From Anaerolineales bacterium UBA4823 (GTDB lineage Bacteria > Chloroflexota > Anaerolineae > Anaerolineales > UBA4823): a DNA stretch of 9,475 nt. The notes below the pieces were generated by a model, which saw nothing but the letters and a program-made list of their open reading frames with translations, was not told the origin of the DNA and ran no database searches. Shown piece by piece: positions 1 to 7,895 of the stretch; the first letter of the stretch is position 1, and every line of letters starts with the position of its first letter. A program made the position numbers and the translations under genes. The DNA is taken from contig DHFN01000246.1 in the NCBI GenBank assembly GCA_002402275.1, positions 2,569 to 12,043 on the forward strand. The letters run 5' to 3'.

Positions 1-605
1 TCAACCACAATCAAAGGTTTCCCGGTGCGCCGGTAATCGAGGATGTTACGCCAGAACAAGCTATTATCCGACTCAGCTGGATTTGTGCCCCAAAGAATAG
101 CACACGAAGTGATCTCTGGGTCGAGCTCATTTTCGATTTGCCAGCCGAATATCAATGTATTTACCCAGACTGCTGGGTTCCAACAAATTTGCCCGATTCC
201 CATGTTGTTTGGGCTACCAAATAAATTCATAAAACGATGTAGTGGCCAATAAGTGGCATGTGGACCACCAATACTGGTGGCTAAAGTTTCTGAGCCATAA
301 CTTGTTTTCAAATCTTGTAAACGAGCAGCTATATTCTCGAGGGCTTCTTCCCAAGAGACTCGCTGCCAATTTCCACTCCCTCTCGCTCCAACCCGTTTCA
401 AAGGGAAATTGACCCGCTTGGGGTGATCAAGAAATTCCAAAATTGCCCGCCAGCGCGTACAGCCACGCTGGATGGTGATATCGTAAGGGTAACGATTCGG
501 GTCTGGCTTGACATCCGTCACCCGGTTATTTTCAACTGTCGCAATCAACCCACACAGGTAACCGCAGAAGCGGCAGTTGGTGGGAAAGATGCCCTCCTTA
601 GGCAT
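1..605 (-). CDS. Second molybdopterin (Mo/W-bisMGD) oxidoreductase, N-terminal part, cut by window edge
   Basis: The reading frame runs from an ATG at 605-603 to the left edge, giving 201 codons with no stop. The protein begins MPKEGIF and then shows the N-terminal [4Fe-4S] motif C11-x2-C14-x3-C18-x30-C49, followed by R51 at the usual Lys/Arg relay position. A DMSO-reductase-superfamily core follows, with 'RFMNLFGSPN' at about 124-133. C141 (in 'QICWNP') is the probable Mo/W ligand, and 'LWGTNP' starts the second MGD-binding region. It is clearly paralogous to the 752-residue enzyme at 5622-7880; the segment from 'HPKRVNFPLKR' to 'GSPN' is nearly superimposable. There is no twin-arginine signal, so it should be cytoplasmic. 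The ATG overlaps the end of the preceding radical SAM gene by 8 bp, which suggests translational coupling. G15 sits where acetylene hydratase has its catalytic Asp. The substrate is unknown and the C-terminus is not visible. Confidence 0.88.
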   Translation of the reverse strand, partial: MPKEGIFPTNCRFCGYLCGLIATVENNRVTDVKPDPNRYPYDITIQRGCTRWRAILEFLDHPKRVNFPLKRVGARGSGNWQRVSWEEALENIAARLQDLKTSYGSETLATSIGGPHATYWPLHRFMNLFGSPNNMGIGQICWNPAVWVNTLIFGWQIENELDPEITSCAILWGTNPAESDNSLFWRNILDYRRTGKPLIVV

Positions 606-1920
606 TGGACTTTTCCATGGGCGGTTTTTCATCTATCCTTCCCAGTGATGGGTAGAGACGCTTTCCATCCGATGAGCTCAATTGATAAGCGCAGAAGGGG
701 ATCATGTGCCCATCTTCCATTACTTCAACCATGCTGCATTCTTTTAGTCGCTCGAGGTCCATGGTCATGGCGTCCATATAATTCATTACGACAATGGATA
801 AACCAGGATTTAACTCCGGAAATCTTCTTGTTGCAATATCAGGGAAAACGGATCCTTGTGGGCTTTCGGTATCAAACGAATGGATATACTCGTTTGAGGT
901 TAGCCAGCGGGTGAGTGGTATGTAACCACCATCCTTCTCAACAATGTAGGTACCACAAGAGCATAGAGGATGCGAACAGCCTAAAGGTAAAAAATCGTAC
1001 GGGTTGAGGAGATTATCGCTTTGTTCAGCCAACATAAATATCACATCACCCATGGTTAATCGGCGTTCCAAGGAAACATCAAAACGTCCCGAGGTAAATG
1101 CTGGTTGGAATGCCACTCCAGCGATCACATCCTGATTCTTTAGAGCAAAATTCAGTACGTCACCGAGCTGATTATGGTTGATTCCCCAGATCACTGTCAT
1201 CGCCAGAACTACCTGCACCCCAGCCTGACGGCAATGCTCGATAGCCTTGAGTTTGTTATCGAGTAAGTCGCATCCCCGAATTTGCTGATAAACCTGACTA
1301 GTAAGACCATCAAACTGTAAGTATATGCCGCTTATGCCAGCTTCAGCTAGCGAATGAATATAGCTCGGATCACGACTGATCATGACCCCATTTGTGTTAA
1401 TTTCAATCGCATTGAAACCGGCTTGCTTTCCAAGGCGAATGATCTCAGGAAGATCCTTTCGGACTGTGGGTTCACCACCGGTCAATTGGATGGCTGCCTG
1501 CAGACCTACATTCTGGCGAATTGAAGCATACATTTCCGAAATGGTCTCTAAAGAGGGATCAACCTGGGCATCTTCGGCAGCCATAAAGCACACTGGGCAG
1601 CGGAGGTTACAACGTAAGGTGACTTCGATCTCTGTCACTGTAGGGTGTTTAACATGAACTGGACATATACCACAATCTACTGGACAACCCATTGAGTAAG
1701 GAACCTGAACGACTGGTTTACGGGAGGGAATGGAAAATGATTGGAACCAGCGATAATGGTTAGCATCAGGCCAGAGATAAGCACTTTGTTTGCCATGATC
1801 GGGGCAAGTTTTTTCCAAAAAAACCTGCCCATCTCTTACGATTACGTTGGCTGGGATGGTTTTCAGGCAAACTGGACACAAACTTTCAGTAATATTTAAT
1901 AGATTAGATAGACTGGTCAT
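598..1920 (-). CDS. Radical SAM protein, Tes/MJ0619-like (COG1964 type)
   Basis: A 440-residue radical SAM enzyme. In order it shows a rubredoxin/zinc-like N-terminal site (C15-x2-C18, then C39-P-D-H42), a second cysteine set C79-x3-C83-x2-C86, the radical SAM cluster motif C104-x3-C108-x2-C111, the SAM-binding 'GGEP' at 148-151, and 'FQPAFTSGR' near 271-279. A downstream set C315, C320, C322 follows in 'CSHPLCSC'. This layout is that of the COG1964 family, whose archaeal member Tes (GDGT-MAS, MJ0619) joins lipid tails by sp3 C-C coupling. This protein looks somewhat shorter than archaeal Tes, so a shared reaction is only an inference. The start follows the upstream CCG gene by 12 bp with no clear Shine-Dalgarno, suggesting coupled translation. 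The stop lies inside the next gene. Its likely role is radical C-H activation on a partner or substrate tied to the neighbouring redox enzymes. Confidence 0.88.
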   Translation of the reverse strand: MTSLSNLLNITESLCPVCLKTIPANVIVRDGQVFLEKTCPDHGKQSAYLWPDANHYRWFQSFSIPSRKPVVQVPYSMGCPVDCGICPVHVKHPTVTEIEVTLRCNLRCPVCFMAAEDAQVDPSLETISEMYASIRQNVGLQAAIQLTGGEPTVRKDLPEIIRLGKQAGFNAIEINTNGVMISRDPSYIHSLAEAGISGIYLQFDGLTSQVYQQIRGCDLLDNKLKAIEHCRQAGVQVVLAMTVIWGINHNQLGDVLNFALKNQDVIAGVAFQPAFTSGRFDVSLERRLTMGDVIFMLAEQSDNLLNPYDFLPLGCSHPLCSCGTYIVEKDGGYIPLTRWLTSNEYIHSFDTESPQGSVFPDIATRRFPELNPGLSIVVMNYMDAMTMDLERLKECSMVEVMEDGHMIPFCAYQLSSSDGKRLYPSLGRIDEKPPMEKSNA

Positions 1921-1932
1921 GGATTATAAACT

Positions 1933-3078
1933 CTAATCTCTTGAAGGGAGTACATGGGCTTGAGCCAGGTGTTGTAAGTTGATCTCACCTTGGCTACCTT
2001 CCCATAAGGATTTTGCATTCTGATTCACCTGCTCGTAATCTATCTGGATATCAAAGACAACTTCAAGGCAGTGTCTGATCTGGGATGGCTGACTGATGCT
2101 GGAGAGACGTTGGGCACAACCCATACAGTAGGTGATACATGTATCCGCTCCGCTACCATTAAATTCCGCCATCCTACGTATAGCGCGGGTAGAACACAAT
2201 TCTGGATCAATCATGGATACAATCCCGCCTGCTCCGCAACACATGGCATCTTTCCCATGACTAAACATTTCAACCTGTGGATAACCTGATAAAATGTTGC
2301 GAACATTTTGGGGATTCTTAGGGTTGTACCGGTCTGGGCAAGAATCGTGAAATGTCAGCCGGGTAGTGCCATTTAATTTATATCCCATCTTGACTAAGAT
2401 GTCATAGATCGAGTTAATCTCAATATTCGGTAGTTGAACAGATCTTAAATGACTTTCACAGTTCGGGCAGGCAGTGATGATTTTATGAGCTCCAGAGCTA
2501 TCTAACAAAGCTCTTAAGCGATCTAGGTAATGGTCGGCTTCAGCCGAGAGACCGATACTATCCAAGGGTTTGGTGCAACATAGATCAGTAAAACCCACTT
2601 GCATTCCTTGCTCTTGGAGCCAATGATAGGCAGTGCGGGTGAGTTCTGGAGCGTAGGAGGATAACGAGCAGCCAGGGAAAAACAAGGTTTCGAACTGGTC
2701 GGTTTTTAGATCATCATAGTTGATTCCATAAGTATCTCGATAGATGGTAAAGAAATTCCAATCCCGGTCCACCAGCATGGCATCATAGGCGGATAAATCA
2801 ATCCTACCTTTCTGGATCAGAACTTCTCTGGCTGCTTTAATCATATCGGCTGGGTTCATGTTAACCAGGCAATCCTGGCTGCAACGACCGCAAAGGTCAC
2901 AGCGTTGGATAGCTGCAATACATTCAGCGTCAATCTGGTCATTATTAATAGCTCGGGCAATTTCGCCAGGCGATAAACCTAAATTGTTGAGCAGTTCGCA
3001 GCTGCTCTGGCACATCCCACAATCAATACACTCGTCAGAAAATCTTTCGAGTGTTTTAATTGCATTATTACTATTCAT
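1933..3078 (-). CDS. CCG-domain iron-sulfur oxidoreductase (HdrD/GlpC/LutA-like)
   Basis: A 381-residue soluble electron-transfer protein with an N-terminal 2[4Fe-4S] ferredoxin domain (C17-x2-C20-x2-C23-x3-C27 and C60-x2-C63-x2-C66-x3-C70) and two C-terminal CCG domains. The first CCG set is C137, C167-C168, C204, C207; the second is C247, C280-C281-G, C318, C321. In the HdrB/HdrD family such cysteine sets bind noncubane clusters that handle disulfides or pass electrons. The first set reads CCT instead of CCG but keeps all its cysteines. No flavin domain or membrane segment is seen. The ATG shares an ATGA overlap with the stop of the preceding radical SAM gene, so the two are probably made in fixed ratio. 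It plausibly exchanges electrons between the membrane complex and the two radical SAM enzymes. Heterodisulfide reductase activity itself is not implied. Confidence 0.88.
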   Translation of the reverse strand: MNSNNAIKTLERFSDECIDCGMCQSSCELLNNLGLSPGEIARAINNDQIDAECIAAIQRCDLCGRCSQDCLVNMNPADMIKAAREVLIQKGRIDLSAYDAMLVDRDWNFFTIYRDTYGINYDDLKTDQFETLFFPGCSLSSYAPELTRTAYHWLQEQGMQVGFTDLCCTKPLDSIGLSAEADHYLDRLRALLDSSGAHKIITACPNCESHLRSVQLPNIEINSIYDILVKMGYKLNGTTRLTFHDSCPDRYNPKNPQNVRNILSGYPQVEMFSHGKDAMCCGAGGIVSMIDPELCSTRAIRRMAEFNGSGADTCITYCMGCAQRLSSISQPSQIRHCLEVVFDIQIDYEQVNQNAKSLWEGSQGEINLQHLAQAHVLPSRD

Positions 3079-4112
3079 TGATTGTACTCCAGCTCTTGAA
3101 CTGAAGATCCTAATGCAGTAATCGCTGGACCAGAACGGACTTCGTAACCGGCTTCAACCAGAATCTCTTGGCAACGGAGAACATCCCAACCCCGCGAAGC
3201 TTCGGTGTTCGGTTTATCATCGCGTGGATTGGTTCCTACCTCAGCCCAAAGAAGGTTTGCCCCAGCAAGAAGGGACGGTAGATTTGGTTCATGAGTACAA
3301 TGTCCCAAAACTGTATTTCCCATCACAAGACGGCAGACCGCCACCGTTCTGGCAAGATTCCACCAGGTGATAGTTCCTTTTTCAGCTGCTGGAGTACCAG
3401 GAACGCATACCCGGCGCATCGCACCGCTAAAGGTTGCCCCTAGCTCTTTTCCCAGGAACATGAGATCCACCAATTCTCCGGGTGTATGTTCTGGTCCAAC
3501 CGGCTCCACACAGAAGTGAATCTTAATTCCTTCTTTCTTAGCTGCTTCGATCGTCTGGATGCGCTGTTTAACTGGCAACTTTGTACCACGGCCTTCGTTT
3601 AATCGCACAGCATGATAGATTGCTTTAAATCCTATCGAAGCCAATTCTTTAGCACGATCTATATTGAAATCAGCGATGTTTGCCACCAACGGCAAATCGG
3701 GCAATACAGCTTCTTTTACTGCTTTGGCAACCTTGATAAACTTATCAAAGGGATAACGTGCAGTGGTCATTAAGTAGATTCCATTTGCCCCTTGGTCTTC
3801 GCCTAATTTCGCAGCCTGGATAATGTTTTCAATTGGATATTCAATCACTTCTTTGAAAATTCCGTGATTCGCTCCGAATGAGCAAAACTCGCAATTGCTC
3901 GGACAGGGAGCGGAATCAAGTCCAATTTGAAGATAGACCTCACCCAGGTTTTCGAAATGGCGCCGTGAAAGCTCGTTGGCAGCTGCACAAAGGGAGTACA
4001 TTTCTCGTGAAAGCAAATCTATTCCCATTAAAGTTAGGGCTTCTTCCCGACCGATTGGCTGCTCATCCAGCGCTTTATCTAAAATTTTTACAATATCCTG
4101 ATTAAGTTTCAA
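3075..4112 (-). CDS. Radical SAM protein, biotin-synthase-like (BioB/HydE/PylB superfamily)
   Basis: A 345-residue protein starting at TTG (4112-4110). The start is supported by an AGGAG 9 nt upstream and by the absence of any in-frame ATG before residue 29. It has a helical N-terminus with the 'REEALTLM' type sequence common in BioB relatives, the canonical cluster motif C70-x3-C74-x2-C77 followed by Phe, a TIM-barrel body, 'VEPVGPEHTPGELVDL' near the middle, and 'RRVCVPGTP' as in BioB-like enzymes. The C-terminal 'GANLLWAEVGTNPRD' matches the BATS-like end of that superfamily. I see no clear set of the extra Cys/Arg ligands of true biotin synthase, and no bio genes are nearby, so biotin synthesis is unlikely. 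It lies 27 bp after the NrfD gene and overlaps the CCG gene by 4 bp. It may be a biosynthetic or maturation enzyme, or act directly on the pathway substrate; the reaction is unknown. Confidence 0.85.
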   Translation of the reverse strand: MKLNQDIVKILDKALDEQPIGREEALTLMGIDLLSREMYSLCAAANELSRRHFENLGEVYLQIGLDSAPCPSNCEFCSFGANHGIFKEVIEYPIENIIQAAKLGEDQGANGIYLMTTARYPFDKFIKVAKAVKEAVLPDLPLVANIADFNIDRAKELASIGFKAIYHAVRLNEGRGTKLPVKQRIQTIEAAKKEGIKIHFCVEPVGPEHTPGELVDLMFLGKELGATFSGAMRRVCVPGTPAAEKGTITWWNLARTVAVCRLVMGNTVLGHCTHEPNLPSLLAGANLLWAEVGTNPRDDKPNTEASRGWDVLRCQEILVEAGYEVRSGPAITALGSSVQELEYNQ

Positions 4113-4139
4113 AACTATCGTCTCCTAGATAAAAAATAT

Positions 4140-5063
4140 TCAATCCTTCAGCCAGGCTTTGAGGAATGCTTCGTCACCAAGAGGCAGTCGTCCACGGTAA
4201 CGTTCCTCCCCTGGTAACCATGTGCGTGTTTTACCAGCATGGATGACATTAATTCGCATCCAGAGTCCAGCAAGCAGAACGAGGATGACCCCGATAAGAT
4301 ATGAAATGGCGCTAGGGATTAGCAGCAATACAATGGGGATAAGGCTTCCGGCAAACAGGAAACCACCCCAAAACCCGATACTGGCATCTCCATTGATCCA
4401 GCTTTGTATGGCTTGGGCTTCACGGTCAGTCGTGCCAGTTTTCTTCATCCACATATAGAGAATCCAAAATATCAGTTGAAATGCTAACAAACCAGCTGCT
4501 AGGTAAGGCAAGATAGTGCTGATCTCTAATTTTGCTGGGGGTAAGATTAGATTACACAACAAATGAGCGGAAGAACCAGTTACTAATGAGGAAGTCAAAA
4601 ATAGGGTTACCATTCCAAATCCAGTCCAGAAAGGACGTGATTTATGTCGCCCAAGTAAAACTCCTGGATAGGTTGCAACCACTAACCCGAAGATTACACA
4701 GAACACCGCTACAAGTTTGCGGATAACCACCCAACCACTCCACGGTAATGCTTTAATGCCAAAGGTAGCGTAGATTAAACCGAAACCAATCGCCATGAGC
4801 ATGCACCAAGCCCCAATGGTGAGAATTGCTTTTGGGTTTAAAAATACCCGCCAGGCTTGGAAGGGTCTTCCTAATTCCAGGATCAATAGAAGTGCCCCTA
4901 GTGCAACAAAAAGCGGGGCGATGAAATTTGCGATTAGAGAGGTTCTACCCTCGCCAAGGAACATTTCAACAACGCCGATGATGACTAACATGCCACCACC
5001 CATGCCGGCGAAAAAGAAATCAACTGCCAGCATCCACCCCCAAATATCCTCTTTCGGTTTCAT
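4140..5063 (-). CDS. NrfD/PsrC-like membrane subunit of a CISM oxidoreductase
   Basis: A 307-residue integral membrane protein with about eight hydrophobic segments, at roughly residues 8-36, 44-64, 79-101, 107-132, 142-167, 180-205, 228-250 and 252-270. The start region 'WGWMLAVDFFFAGMGGG' is typical of NrfD/PolSulphide reductase family proteins, as is 'LELGRP' in the second loop. Members anchor the iron-sulfur and catalytic subunits and exchange electrons with menaquinone or ubiquinone without binding heme. The ATG at 5063 has a strong AGGAGGG about 7 nt upstream, overlapping the stop of the ferredoxin gene. Its position immediately after the Mo/W subunit and the four-cluster ferredoxin gives the standard catalytic, electron-transfer, membrane order. 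The C-terminus is polar and ends in the cytoplasm-like sequence 'FLKAWLKD'. Confidence 0.92.
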   Translation of the reverse strand: MKPKEDIWGWMLAVDFFFAGMGGGMLVIIGVVEMFLGEGRTSLIANFIAPLFVALGALLLILELGRPFQAWRVFLNPKAILTIGAWCMLMAIGFGLIYATFGIKALPWSGWVVIRKLVAVFCVIFGLVVATYPGVLLGRHKSRPFWTGFGMVTLFLTSSLVTGSSAHLLCNLILPPAKLEISTILPYLAAGLLAFQLIFWILYMWMKKTGTTDREAQAIQSWINGDASIGFWGGFLFAGSLIPIVLLLIPSAISYLIGVILVLLAGLWMRINVIHAGKTRTWLPGEERYRGRLPLGDEAFLKAWLKD

Positions 5064-5074
5064 AAGTACCCTCC

Positions 5075-5620
5075 TTAATCCATAATATAAAAAACATAAG
5101 GCTCGGTGCCCAGCTCGGGTAACAGGCGCACGACGTTTTCCTGATTCACAAGCCGATACACTTCACTGGATTCATCATCTAGATCACCAAAGATGCGAGC
5201 ACGCTGGTGGCAGGTTGCCACACAGTAGGGCTCTTTACCCAGAACTAAGCGATCCTTACAGAAATCGCACTTTTGCACAACCCCTTTCTCATGGTTGGGA
5301 ATGCGCGCTCCATAGGGACAAGCCATCACGCAAGCCTTACACCCCACACACTTATTCTCGTCAACCCATACAATGCCATCTTCTCGCTGTTGGGAAGCGG
5401 TAGTTGGGCAGCATTCTACACAAGGTGGATTAGCGCAATGCATGCATAAGAGGGGGATAAACTCCATGTGGACATGGGGAAATACACCCACTGGTCCAAC
5501 TGTCGTCACCGGGTTATAGATCATGTCCACGGGAAGGTCATTATGAACCTTACAGGCGACCGTACAAGAATGACAGCCAATACAGCGGCGAGTATCTAGA
5601 ACCATTGCGTAACGAGCCAT
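5075..5620 (-). CDS. Four-cluster 4Fe-4S ferredoxin electron-transfer subunit (DmsB/PsrB/NrfC-like)
   Basis: A 181-residue protein with four [4Fe-4S] motifs in the usual CISM arrangement: C13/C16/C19/C23, C59/C62/C67/C71, C91/C94/C97/C101 followed by PYG, and C118/C121/C133/C137. It carries electrons between the Mo/W subunit and the NrfD membrane protein. All sixteen ligands are cysteine; none is changed to Trp or another residue as in some NarH-type subunits. I chose the start 'MARYAMVLD' at 5620, which matches the family N-terminus and lies 1 nt after the upstream stop codon. In-frame ATGs at 5641 and 5632 would add seven or four residues and overlap the catalytic gene; the 5641 start has an AGGA 4 nt upstream and cannot be excluded. 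There is no signal peptide, so the subunit is cytoplasmic. Confidence 0.92.
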   Translation of the reverse strand: MARYAMVLDTRRCIGCHSCTVACKVHNDLPVDMIYNPVTTVGPVGVFPHVHMEFIPLLCMHCANPPCVECCPTTASQQREDGIVWVDENKCVGCKACVMACPYGARIPNHEKGVVQKCDFCKDRLVLGKEPYCVATCHQRARIFGDLDDESSEVYRLVNQENVVRLLPELGTEPYVFYIMD

Positions 5621-5621
5621 C

Positions 5622-7880
5622 TTATTTTCCATCCTTTCCATTCGATCCTGAGGTTATGGTAGAGGATTCGACTTTATAAACCCGGCATAATAAACCTCGA
5701 TTTGCCCAACTCCCGCCAATTGGGTCGCAATCTTTGTCAGCAACACTGGTTAATACGTTGGTGTTTGATTCCAGGCAGCCTCCCAGTTCCGGTTCGCAGG
5801 CTTCTCGTTCGGGATACCACCAACCCCGTTGAGTAACAATCACGCGTGGGTGAATCCCTTGAGTCAGATTGGCTTTTTGTTTGATGCGTCCTCGTTCGGT
5901 TTCGATCCAGACCCAATCTCCATCCTTAATTCCTAGTTTATCAGCTGTGGTCGGATTGATGTCCATATAAGGCTCATACCGCAGGAAGCGTAACTCTTCA
6001 ATTTGAAAATGCTCAGAATGGTGAAATGGCATAAATCCACCGCCAGTGGTCAGAACTAGAGGGAATTTCTCAGCTAGATCGGGATCATCGTTCTCATTTT
6101 CTGCTGGCCCGATATAGGTGGGCATGGATGGGTATCCAAGTTCAGCCAGTGTGCTAGAGACTAATTCAACCCGCCGGGAAGGCGTGGCGAAACCGATTCT
6201 TCCATATTTATAATATTCTCTTTCGGGGAAGTGATAAAAAACTTTTTCGACAAATTCATCATAACTGCTCACGCCATATCCTAAAGGATAGATGCGGTAA
6301 TAATTTGCCTCTTCCAAAGTTTCCCAGGGCCACATTTCAGCTTGCCCTAGTCGAATGCCTAAATCACGCCAAAAATCAAAATCGGTTCGGCGTTCATACA
6401 TAGGTTGAATAGCTCGTTGGGTGGCAATTACAAAATCGGAGCAACCATAAACGCTATGGAAGGTTGGGCGTTCCAGTGCTCCGGCAATGGGCAGCACATA
6501 ATCTGAAAGCATCGAACTGGGAGTCATCCAATATTCACACGTAACTAGAAAATCTACTTTTCGTAATGCTTCCAGAACTTGCAGACTCTCTCCATAAGAA
6601 TTTACCGGGTTAGTGGCGGAGACCAATAAGGCTTTTACCGGGTAAGGTTCACCGGTTAGGATGGCTCTATAGACTGAAGGCGGATGGGCTTCACACATCC
6701 ACTCAGCAGTTGGAGCTTTGCCCCATACATCTTTACAAAGCTGGGCGATTTTGCCATAGCCAGGCCAGGAAGTTATTTTATAACGATCCGAGCCAATTTG
6801 TTTAGCCTTCTGCTCCTCTGGTAACCATTCATTGGCTTCCATTTCTTCGTCGGTTATGAACTCTTTGCTTGGTCCGGTCAATAGATCCGAACCAGGTGCA
6901 TCCAAATTACCCGTGACCGCCCGCAGCAAAGCCCGGGCATGCATGGCAGCACCAGCGGGAGTACCCGATTGATCAATAGCTACACCCCATTGAATGTTGC
7001 CGGGTTTGTTAGTGGCGTACATCCGGGCACCTTCTCGAATTAATTCGGGATCAAGCCAGGTAAGCGGGGCAGCCCATTCGGGTGTGTAATCCTTGACGTG
7101 TTGCGCCAGTTCGTTAAACCCAACACAGCAATTTTCGATGAAGGCGGCATCATACAATCCTTCCCAGATGATTACGTTCAGCCAGGCTAATGCAAGGGCT
7201 AAATCGGAACCAGGTCGCAAGGGCAGCCAAAGATCAGCTTTAGAAGCGGTCTCAGTAAATTTTGGATCAATGACGATGACTTTCAAGCCTTTTTGTTTCA
7301 AATCGTTGATGCCGCGCATTTCCGGCATTCCCGAGGCGCCTGGGTTATGACCCCATTGCACCAGACACCGGCTGGAGGTGAGGTCAGTTTCAAAAGGGCA
7401 CCAACCATAGATAGCCGTCTCCACCATGAAGGTTGGTATCCAACATAAGTGCGCGTTGTGAAAACCATTAGGGCTTCCATAAAGGTTCATAAATCGGCGG
7501 CGTGCCCAATCATCCGTGCGTTGGGTGCCTCCCGCGGTGGTAACCGCCTCAGCCCCAAACTCATTGCGAATCTGGTCTAGTTTTGCAGCGATTTCATCGA
7601 GGGCTTGATCCCAGGAAATTCGCTCCCATTCTCCGGACCCGCGCTTGCCTTTCCGTTTTAAAGGGTAATTTACACGAGCGGGGTGATCCAGATGTTTTAA
7701 TGCGATGTTTCCACGGCAGCATAATGCACCCTGGTTAGTAGGGTTATTGGGATCGCCTTCTATCTCCAGGATACGTCCATCTTTGACGTATGCAAGAACC
7801 CCGCAGTTTTGGTGACAAAAAAAACAGCAGGACCTTTTAACCTGGATACCTTCTTGTGTGAGATCAATATTCTTGCTCAA
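5622..7880 (-). CDS. Molybdopterin (Mo/W-bisMGD) oxidoreductase catalytic subunit, acetylene-hydratase-like branch
   Basis: A 752-residue DMSO-reductase-superfamily enzyme starting at TTG (7880-7878) behind a strong AGGAGGG. The N-terminal [4Fe-4S] motif is C19-x2-C22-x3-C26-x27-C54 with R56 as relay residue. 'RRFMNLYGSPN' at 128-138 and C146 follow; C146 is the probable metal ligand. 'SATNPVNSYGES' and 'SDYVLPIAGALERP' mark the central MGD-binding domain, and the C-terminal MGD domain spans about residues 600-735. From memory, the sequence layout matches acetylene hydratase and related cd02759 proteins through most of its length. However, H23 replaces that enzyme's catalytic Asp13, and Trp147 follows the metal ligand where formate dehydrogenases have His. 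It is therefore probably neither acetylene hydratase nor formate dehydrogenase. There is no twin-arginine signal, so the active site is cytoplasmic. It forms a complex with the ferredoxin and NrfD proteins encoded directly after it. The substrate is unknown. Confidence 0.92.
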   Translation of the reverse strand: MSKNIDLTQEGIQVKRSCCFFCHQNCGVLAYVKDGRILEIEGDPNNPTNQGALCCRGNIALKHLDHPARVNYPLKRKGKRGSGEWERISWDQALDEIAAKLDQIRNEFGAEAVTTAGGTQRTDDWARRRFMNLYGSPNGFHNAHLCWIPTFMVETAIYGWCPFETDLTSSRCLVQWGHNPGASGMPEMRGINDLKQKGLKVIVIDPKFTETASKADLWLPLRPGSDLALALAWLNVIIWEGLYDAAFIENCCVGFNELAQHVKDYTPEWAAPLTWLDPELIREGARMYATNKPGNIQWGVAIDQSGTPAGAAMHARALLRAVTGNLDAPGSDLLTGPSKEFITDEEMEANEWLPEEQKAKQIGSDRYKITSWPGYGKIAQLCKDVWGKAPTAEWMCEAHPPSVYRAILTGEPYPVKALLVSATNPVNSYGESLQVLEALRKVDFLVTCEYWMTPSSMLSDYVLPIAGALERPTFHSVYGCSDFVIATQRAIQPMYERRTDFDFWRDLGIRLGQAEMWPWETLEEANYYRIYPLGYGVSSYDEFVEKVFYHFPEREYYKYGRIGFATPSRRVELVSSTLAELGYPSMPTYIGPAENENDDPDLAEKFPLVLTTGGGFMPFHHSEHFQIEELRFLRYEPYMDINPTTADKLGIKDGDWVWIETERGRIKQKANLTQGIHPRVIVTQRGWWYPEREACEPELGGCLESNTNVLTSVADKDCDPIGGSWANRGLLCRVYKVESSTITSGSNGKDGK

Positions 7881-7895
7881 AGCTTCCCTCCTAGA

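Noticed and set aside
423..914. 163-residue plus-strand open frame
   Set aside because: It lies antisense across the Tes-like gene and the second Mo/W enzyme, both of which carry clear family motifs; the translation has no recognisable domain.
3075..4112. Biotin synthase (bioB)
   Set aside because: It is similar in fold, but the full auxiliary-cluster ligand set is not evident and no biotin genes are nearby.
5622..7880. Formate dehydrogenase or true acetylene hydratase identity
   Set aside because: There is no Cys/Sec-His pair at the metal ligand as in formate dehydrogenase, and the hydratase Asp is replaced by His. Only the broader family is supported.
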